Shown here piece by piece: positions 7,929-13,458 of a stretch of DNA of 13,458 nt (the stretch's first letter is position 1; every line of letters begins with the position of its first letter). A program made the translations under genes and the position numbers. The notes beneath the pieces were generated by a model. The model was not told the DNA's origin, did not search any database, and saw only the letters and a program-made list of their open reading frames with translations. Origin of the DNA: Willaertia magna (lineage: Eukaryota > Heterolobosea > Eutetramitea > Acrasida > Naegleriidae); the NCBI GenBank assembly GCA_902984215.1, contig CADWAF010005618.1, positions 1 to 13,458 of the forward strand. The letters run 5' to 3'.

Positions 7929-9299
7929 TTATGGGATGGAAATAGCTTCACACATATTTCTACAACAAGTATAAGCCTTTCCATTATTACCTGTAATTAC
8001 TTCACATTTTACAATGGATGGAATGTTTGATGGAATTCTTTTATAGGTAATACTATCACTACCATTTTCTCTATTTAAATAAAGAATTTCATAAACTGCT
8101 TGATCATCATTGCCATTTACTTTACAATGTAACATAAATCCACCTTTACTTGTGACAACAACTTTTGGATTACAAAAATCATTCTTTAACTCTTTTACTG
8201 ACATTTCATCCTTATTTTCTAAATCTACAATAATTAATTTAGTTGCTCCAACTGACCAATCTTCACATATTAATCCCAAAGCATTTACTTTATTTGAATA
8301 AACCATATCCATACATCCATATTGTGAGATTTTAATTGTTCTTTGGAAAGTTGCGGTAATTTTGTCAAAAACTAAAATTTGATTTTGATTGGAGGAAGAA
8401 TCCCAAATTAAACTGTAAATTAGGTTTTCTGTTGTAACAAGTTGAGTAAAATATATTTTTTTATCGCTTACATTAAATTTATTTAAAATTTTAGCATCTG
8501 TATTATTTATTTGTAAAATGTTAAAAATTGGTTGAACACTTGAATCATTTCTATAAATAGTAAAAGTAAAATAATCATCAATTGATTGTAAAGCACCACC
8601 AGCAGTATCTATTTTATTAACTATTTGTTTTTTGTCAATATTTAAAAAATAAATTCCATCATAAGTGGAAAATATTAAATTATTATTTAATTTATTAAAA
8701 CTTAAAGAAATAATAAAAGTTGATAATGTATAAATTGTTTGTAAACTTTCAGCATTAATATTAAAACTCATAATATAATAATTATTTACACCATTACTAT
8801 TTAAACCATATAAAATAAAATATATATTTTGTTTTCCGTCAATTACAACATTTCCATTATTGTTCATAAATAAATCTTTTTTTTGTAAAATAAATATTTT
8901 ATAACTGCCATCTAAAACATTCATTTTCACAATTTCTAAATTTTGATTATTTAAAACAAATATTATTAAACTATTTGAATTTACATCAAAAATTGCAGTT
9001 CCATTTTTGGTATCAATATAAGGATTAGTGTCAATCTTTATTTGCCATTCATTATGATTTGTTATAAAAGGTACGTTTCTATTTTGATATGAATTACCAT
9101 TTAATTGATTCCATAAGTAATTATTATCACTTTTTAGTTCTTGTTTGTTTGCTTTATTATTATTAGGAGGAATGATTGTTTTGGTTATTGGACCATGTGA
9201 TATTACTTTTTGAATAGTGACAATGGGATCAGGTCTGTGGCAATAAATCAAAGAAGAGGTAAGAATTAGAAAAAAAGAGATTACCAAAAGTCTGAACAT
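7929..9299 (-). CDS. Secreted protein of unknown function, beta-strand-rich (possible beta-propeller)
   Basis: I do not recognise a family. I chose the ATG at 9299 (456 aa) because it puts a textbook signal peptide at the N-terminus (MFRLLVISFFLILTSSLIYC, then HRPDP). An in-frame ATG at 9374 would add 25 residues ahead of it and bury the signal. The mature part has many short hydrophobic strands separated by Asn/Asp/Gly turns (for example IIVDLENKDEM, VVIDGKQNIYFIL, LIFSTYDGIYFL), spaced as in WD/NHL-type propeller blades, but without a diagnostic blade motif. Several N-glycosylation sequons (NGT, NDS, NNT, NVS, NGS) and a Cys-rich C-terminus ending YTCCRNMCEAISIP support an extracellular or lysosomal protein with disulfides. 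It has no intron. It is divergently transcribed from the gene at 9532 across 232 bp. The protein is confident; its fold is a guess. Confidence 0.75.
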   Translation of the reverse strand: MFRLLVISFFLILTSSLIYCHRPDPIVTIQKVISHGPITKTIIPPNNNKANKQELKSDNNYLWNQLNGNSYQNRNVPFITNHNEWQIKIDTNPYIDTKNGTAIFDVNSNSLIIFVLNNQNLEIVKMNVLDGSYKIFILQKKDLFMNNNGNVVIDGKQNIYFILYGLNSNGVNNYYIMSFNINAESLQTIYTLSTFIISLSFNKLNNNLIFSTYDGIYFLNIDKKQIVNKIDTAGGALQSIDDYFTFTIYRNDSSVQPIFNILQINNTDAKILNKFNVSDKKIYFTQLVTTENLIYSLIWDSSSNQNQILVFDKITATFQRTIKISQYGCMDMVYSNKVNALGLICEDWSVGATKLIIVDLENKDEMSVKELKNDFCNPKVVVTSKGGFMLHCKVNGNDDQAVYEILYLNRENGSDSITYKRIPSNIPSIVKCEVITGNNGKAYTCCRNMCEAISIP

Positions 9300-9531
9300 T
9301 TTTTCGTTTTGATTTAACCGTTTTGCCTTTCCAGTGATGCACCAATAGTTTTTAAAGTCAATGACTAAAACCATAATTTAGCTGAACAAAAAATAATTTT
9401 TTCTTTACCCGAATTTCTTATCCAGTTTTTGAATTACATCTAATATTTCAGCCTTATCCAACTTTTTGTGTTTTTCTTCCAGGCAAATATTGACCACACA
9501 AAAAGTTATTCAATTTTTATTAAAAAAAAAT
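9300..9531. promoter_or_regulatory. Bidirectional intergenic promoter region
   Basis: This 232-bp segment separates two divergent genes, so both promoters must lie here or overlap the genes. It contains the hairpin-forming inverted repeat described at 9460-9507. It also contains the pyrimidine-rich string TTTTTCTTCCAG (9471-9482), which resembles a 3' splice site just before the plus-strand gene; a spliced 5' leader is possible but no matching donor is evident. Confidence 0.45.
9460..9507. repeat. 12-bp perfect inverted repeat in the leader of the plus-strand gene
   Basis: AACTTTTTGTGT (9460-9471) and ACACAAAAAGTT (9496-9507) are exact reverse complements separated by 24 nt. The right arm ends 24 bp before the ATG at 9532, so the structure would lie in the 5' leader of that mRNA, or could be a dyad site for a dimeric factor acting on the divergent pair. 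Confidence 0.8.
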
Positions 9532-10416
9532 ATGTCCGAAGCAACAAGTACCAATGCCAATACCGGTAACAACAGTAATGATAATAATAACAATGCATCA
9601 GCACAATTAACTCACCTATACATTCCTATCGTTAAAAACCAAGCACTTATCCCACTTTTCACACGTAATGCAACACCTAAATCTTTACCGAAAAATCCAC
9701 CAAATACTAAAACACCATATCAATTACCACTTTCTCCTCCACATGAAAATTTCTTAAAAGTTTCAACAAAAACTAGAAATGAATTAGATGTTTTTTTAAA
9801 ATTAATTGCTCCTTTAGAACCTTTACAATTAATAATTTCAATTCAAAAAAAGAATTTAACAACGATGGGTATTGCTAATCGTTCATTAGGTCAAATTGTT
9901 AAAGATTTAAATAAAAAAACAATAATTAATGGTAAAGAAGTTGATACTATTCCAACAATTGAAGAAATTCTTGAAAATGTTGAAAATAGTTTAATTTTTG
10001 AAACAAATTCAATGTTAGTGAATAATAATTCAAGTGATGACAATAAATCAAAAACATTAAATATTCCAATAAAAGGTTATAGTTTTGGTTTGGAATATAA
10101 TTTGTGTATTGAATTACATGGTTATAGTCAAGGTAAATCTAAATATACAGTTACCGTTGAACCGTTTGAGGATACAGATAAATTTACAGTTACTTTTAAG
10201 AATGATGCTTTTGTGTTGTCAACAACAAATAATGAAAGTAGTAGTGTTGTAAGCAGCACTGGTAATGGTGTTGAAGGAAAGAAGGAAGAGAAGAAGGGAA
10301 GTAATAATAAAAAGGAAGAAACAGAACAAGAAAAGTTATTGAGGTTGTTAATGTCGGAAGATAAGAAGAAAAATAATACAACAGGTAATAATAATAAAAC
10401 AAAGAAAAAGAAATAA
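9532..10416 (+). CDS. Asn/Lys-rich protein of unknown function
   Basis: I do not recognise this protein. The chosen ATG at 9532 follows an A-rich leader (AAAAAAAAATATG) and gives 294 aa; the frame is open upstream to 9466 but without a convincing start. Residues 1-24 are low-complexity Asn/Thr/Ser. Residues about 45-70 are Pro/Lys-rich (TPKSLPKNPP, LPLSPPHENF). Residues about 70-215 look like a folded core with a helix (RNELDVFLKLIAPLEPLQLI) and later beta-like segments (YTVTVEPFEDTDKFTVTF). From about residue 225 it is Ser/Lys/Glu/Asn-rich and ends in KTKKKK, which could act as a nuclear-localisation signal. No membrane segment or catalytic motif is visible. The core keeps coding composition across its length without an internal stop, so the gene is real. 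It has no intron, unlike its downstream neighbour on the same strand. Confidence 0.75.
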   Translation: MSEATSTNANTGNNSNDNNNNASAQLTHLYIPIVKNQALIPLFTRNATPKSLPKNPPNTKTPYQLPLSPPHENFLKVSTKTRNELDVFLKLIAPLEPLQLIISIQKKNLTTMGIANRSLGQIVKDLNKKTIINGKEVDTIPTIEEILENVENSLIFETNSMLVNNNSSDDNKSKTLNIPIKGYSFGLEYNLCIELHGYSQGKSKYTVTVEPFEDTDKFTVTFKNDAFVLSTTNNESSSVVSSTGNGVEGKKEEKKGSNNKKEETEQEKLLRLLMSEDKKKNNTTGNNNKTKKKK

Positions 10417-10714
10417 ATTATTTATTTTAAATAGTTCATTGAGATGGTATATGATATTATTTTATAAAGAAGATATATTTATTATATGGAATGTGCATCA
10501 TAATGATTGTAACGCTTTTACGTGATTGTAGTGTGTTCCGCAAAAGACAAATCACGTTGCGATAAAGTTGCTTCATTTGCCCCTATTTTTACGTTAATTC
10601 TCCCATTTTGGAGCGTGTAGTGCGCGTTTAAAATACAGTGTAGTTTTCACCAATTAAGAAAAATAGGCAGTAGTTAATAACTGTTAAACTGAAATAAAAA
10701 GAGATAACAACAAG
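10417..10714. promoter_or_regulatory. 298-bp spacer with a CpG-rich stretch, presumed cyclase promoter
   Basis: The first 80 bp are AT-rich 3' flank of the preceding gene. From about 10510 to 10635 the GC rises to about 38% (23 of 60 in each of two consecutive lines), with around nine CpG dinucleotides, far above the rest of the window. An 8-bp inverted repeat, ACGTGATT (10520-10527) and AATCACGT (10550-10557), lies inside it. I looked for a tRNA or spliceosomal RNA and found no recognisable one. A promoter/5' leader of the cyclase gene or an unrecognised small RNA would both fit. Confidence 0.45.
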
Positions 10715-13389
10715 ATGGGAACGAGAATACATCCCTCTCAAGAACCTAACTTTAGGACAGTAGAGAATTCTTCGCCCGGTTTAGAAAGATCTAAACCTAT
10801 TTCTTATTATACTCAAGATGATAGAAGCTTTGTATTTTCTTCTAGGATACATAAAAACAAAACTCCCTCAAATGTAAGTTAATACTTTGCCTATTGATTT
10901 ACTTATAAAAGCCTTAAGAGTAATAGAAAAGTACCTAGTTATTTAACCTGTTGTTTATCAATAAGAACGATATTGATATCTGTAATATTCTTACAAGCCA
11001 TTATTGCAGCCTTAACAGTTTGGGCTGTTTCTTTCAGTTTAGGAACAAAATCAAGTAATGAATTTGTTTTACGTTCTATGGATTTCCAACACAATAAAAT
11101 AGAGGATGAAATAAAGAACTATTTATTTACAGCAAAAGGTGTAACGAGTTTAATTAAAAGATTAGCTGAAAATGGAGAGATTAATATGAATACAGCACCT
11201 TCTATGCTTTTTTCAATTATTAAGGAATTTTACTCACCCACAATTTCGATTGCCTTTGATAAAAGAGAGTAAGTTTTTAAAATGAGAATTATTATTTTAT
11301 AATTATTAATAGAAATTTACTAAAGAATACTGTTTACATGGGGTATCAATACCAATTAAGTTCATTGATGAATACGTCTTACGTTTGGGATCTTAGATAT
11401 GTAGTTAAAGATGTAACATCTAACGATTTAGTGCATTATGATACAAGTGACGGAATAAATTTTGTGGAAAGGTCTAGGAATAAAAACTACTCAGTGGAGG
11501 CAAGAGATTGGTATCAAATGTCTTTTTCCACAAACACTTCTTTATGGAGTCCAGTATATAAGACAGCTTCTTACTCTCCAATAGCCACCTTTTATTATGG
11601 GCAGGTTCTATACAACAAAACAACGAATCTAAGAATAGGATTTGCAAAATGTAATTTTAATTTAGTATGTAGTTTTTTGAATTTGGATTTATTCATGAAA
11701 GCCTTAATAGGTTGACTTACAAACAATTTTGAAGAAAACTAGCTTAAATGGTATTGAGTATTATACATTTCTTACCGAGAATGATGGGAACATTATTGGA
11801 TCAAATTTTAATTTAGATATATTGACAAATAGAACAAATATATTTAATAATTCTGATTTAGGAGGTGTAGGAGAAATATTAACAATGTATTCTAGAAAAA
11901 TGGTGATTGGTCAAACTGTGACATTGTATGATAGTACAGGGAAAGCATTTATTATAAGTAAATATCCCTTTGTTTTTGAAGAGTTGAAGTGGAATATATA
12001 TTTATTATTCAACGAAAAGGATATCCTTCAATCTGTTTTTTCATTAACCTATGCCTCTGTTGGAGTAATTATTGGAATTTCTATTTTAATAATAATAAGT
12101 GGTTTTTTTACAGGGTTCTTAATAACTCATCCTTTATATGTTTTAATGCATGAGTTTACAAATATCCAAGCATTACAATTAGATGAAATTAAAGAACGAA
12201 GTTCATTAATTACGGAAATTGATAGTATTTACACTGGCCTTAATCAAATGGTTTCTCAACTTAAAGAGTGGAAATCTTTTTTACCTGAACATTTGCTTAA
12301 ATCTGTTGTAGAAGAAGAAGAATTTGCCGTAAAATCTAGTGTGACACATGGAACAGGTGGAAAGCATGGTGGGAAATCTCAACAAGATATTATTAGTAGA
12401 CTGCAACTTGGATTGGAGTACGTTGGTTGTACTATGTTGATGATACGATTGTCAAACTTTAACATTGAACACTATTCCACTCCCCTTGATATTATGAATA
12501 TTTTCTCAAGGGTTTATTCAATTATTTCATCTGTATCCAATACAGGAAAAGGTGTTCTTCAGACGCAGGACTACAAAACATTTGTTATTTGTTGGGCTGC
12601 ACAACATGGTTCTGGAAAGTTTAATGCATTGGACTCAGCTCTTAAATTAAAAAACTCTTTTGATGGAATGAACCACTTATTGAGAAACGAAAGAATACCT
12701 TCGTTGTGTACTTGTATGAGTATTTGTAGTAATACTATATACGCCGGAAATATTGGGAGTAAAACGTATAGACAGTTTGTTACTTTTGGTGATTTATTAG
12801 AGAAAGTAAGTATTTAGACCAATTAATAACCTTAAACTTTGCTCTGTTTATTAAGTGTAAAAGATTTATAAATTTTAAAGATTCAATAAGCGTTGAAGAG
12901 TCAATCATAATCGATGACAGATCTCGATACGCTGATAGTAAATCTAAATTTGTTACCAAACCAGTTGATAGAATAATGTGGAAAGGGACTATCGCTACTG
13001 CTTTTCTTCTTGTAGGTTATGCTGAAATAGCTGATAATGAGGTAAGTTTTACAATTTCTTTTTCTTTAACCTTATACTTTTATGAGTAGTGGTTGTACGA
13101 ATTGGAGCAAAAAAAGAAGCAAACCAAGTTGAAAGAATTTAAAAAAACTTTTCGTATTTTCGAAAGAGTTGAAGTTACATACCAAGAGCTAGAGGAAGCA
13201 TTTGCTTTTTATTCACACCAATCTGACCCAATATCTAGGAGGTTACTGCCTGTACTGAGGAATGCCTTAGATCTTTCAGAAAAGGTGATAAGTTTAGCTC
13301 ACTATCACACTAAAATAGAATCGAAAATAACTCAATATTATGGAGATAGAGAGCTCTCACCAAAAAATATAGGTGATGATATAAATTAA
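10715..13389 (+). CDS. Receptor-like class III nucleotide-cyclase homologue, six exons, probably catalytically altered
   Basis: Exons: 10715-10873, 10919-11268, 11313-11664, 11711-12805, 12856-13041, 13090-13389; together 813 aa, all phases consistent. A cytosolic N-terminus (1-69) leads to TM1 (about 70-92), then an extracellular region to about 395 that looks like a double-Cache sensor (RDWYQMSFSTN, YTFLTENDGNIIGSN). TM2 (about 396-425) is followed by a linker with WKSFLPEHLLKSV and a class III cyclase domain from about 524 to 700. Class III cyclases make cAMP or cGMP. Here the first metal-binding Asp is Arg533 (CTMLMIRLSNF), the second is kept (Asp574 in QTQDYKTF), GNIGSKTYRQFVTFGD is well kept, and the NxAxR motif reads EKCKR, retaining Arg655 but with Glu for Asn. 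Catalysis by this domain alone is therefore doubtful, though it may pair with a partner. The C-terminal tail has a WLYELEQ helix and a helical-repeat-like segment. The membrane location suggests extracellular ligand sensing. Confidence 0.85.
10874..10918 (+). other. Intron 1 of the cyclase homologue (45 nt)
   Basis: Donor GTAAGT directly after codon 53 (phase 0), acceptor TTAAG. The acceptor at 10918 is the only nearby AG I found that gives an open frame into TM1 (SNRKVPSYLTCCLSIRTIL). Confidence 0.75.
11269..11312 (+). other. Intron 2 of the cyclase homologue (44 nt)
   Basis: Donor GTAAGT after AAAAGAGA, acceptor AATAG, phase 2. Splicing joins DKRE to NLLKNTVYMGYQYQ in frame and removes an in-frame TAA in the donor. 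Confidence 0.85.
11665..11710 (+). other. Intron 3 of the cyclase homologue (46 nt)
   Basis: Donor GTATGT, acceptor AATAG, phase 0. Splicing joins KCNFNL to VDLQTILKKTSLNG in frame and rebuilds the distal part of the Cache-like sensor. Confidence 0.88.
12806..12855 (+). other. Intron 4 of the cyclase homologue (50 nt)
   Basis: Donor GTAAGT, acceptor TTAAG, phase 0. Splicing yields FGDLLEKCKRFINF, placing an Arg exactly where class III cyclases carry the NxAxR Arg. This supports the junction independently of frame. Confidence 0.85.
13042..13089 (+). other. Intron 5 of the cyclase homologue (48 nt)
   Basis: Donor GTAAGT, a pyrimidine-rich middle (TTTCTTTTTCTTT), acceptor AGTAG, phase 0. It joins EIADNE to WLYELEQKKKQTK in frame; using the AG three bases earlier would introduce a TAG. 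Confidence 0.88.
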
Positions 13390-13458
13390 TTTATTCACAG
13401 TGCCCAAAATTGACGAATTCACTATTTATTCATTGTAAAATATTTTTTTAAAAAAAAT
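13390..13458 (+). other. 3' flank of the cyclase gene
   Basis: Noncoding sequence after the TAA stop. It turns AT-rich and ends in T- and A-runs at the window edge. No canonical AATAAA is present in it. Confidence 0.5.

Noticed and set aside
8110..8301. Plus-strand ORF inside the secreted-protein gene
   Set aside because: Shadow of the minus-strand gene; no start context or domain.
10196..10402. Minus-strand Tyr/Phe-rich ORF
   Set aside because: Antisense of the Lys/Asn-rich tail of the plus-strand gene.
10510..10635. tRNA or spliceosomal RNA gene in the CpG-rich stretch
   Set aside because: No T-loop GTTCxA box, cloverleaf pairing or recognisable U-RNA motif could be found by eye.

Overview
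This window looks like nuclear DNA of an AT-rich, free-living protist. The evidence is spliceosomal introns with GTAAGT-type donors, a lysosomal-type beta-hexosaminidase, an F-box/LRR protein, an AlkB-type protein with a mitochondrial-style N-terminus, and a membrane receptor with a class III nucleotide-cyclase domain. Nothing looks bacterial: there are no Shine-Dalgarno/operon signatures and TAA/TAG/TGA all act as stops. The cyclase architecture (TM - Cache-like sensor - TM - linker - cyclase - a conserved-looking WLYELEQ tail) recalls the large cyclase families of heterolobosean amoebae such as Naegleria. That placement is inference with low to moderate confidence; an amoebozoan or another AT-rich protist is not excluded.

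Layout, left to right. 60-1773 (-): an F-box-like/leucine-rich-repeat/coiled-coil protein of about 570 aa, broken by one frame change near 975-985. 1774-4761: about 3 kb without genes, falling from about 20% GC to a core (3421-4740) of about 4.4% GC by hand count. 4914-6703 (-): a GH20 beta-hexosaminidase with a probable short intron or homopolymer frame change near 6383-6426, and a doubtful 3' end where a perfect 18-bp hairpin (4847-4888) separates the body from a possible C-terminal membrane segment. 6862-7779 (-): an AlkB-like 2-oxoglutarate/Fe(II) oxygenase. 7929-9299 (-): a secreted protein of unknown function, rich in beta strands. 9532-10416 (+): an Asn/Lys-rich protein of unknown function, divergent from the previous gene. 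10715-13389 (+): a six-exon receptor-like cyclase homologue (813 aa as spliced) with introns of 44-50 nt and one metal-binding Asp replaced by Arg.

From 4914 to the end the genes are packed with spacers of about 150-300 bp, in sharp contrast to the 3-kb AT desert. The genes share no obvious pathway. The hexosaminidase and the secreted protein act in the endomembrane system or outside the cell, the AlkB-like protein probably in the mitochondrion, and the cyclase homologue in the membrane. The points most worth a second look are the AT desert as a centromere-like element, the hairpin and hidden membrane segment at the end of the hexosaminidase, the one-base frame break in the LRR gene, and the degenerate cyclase.
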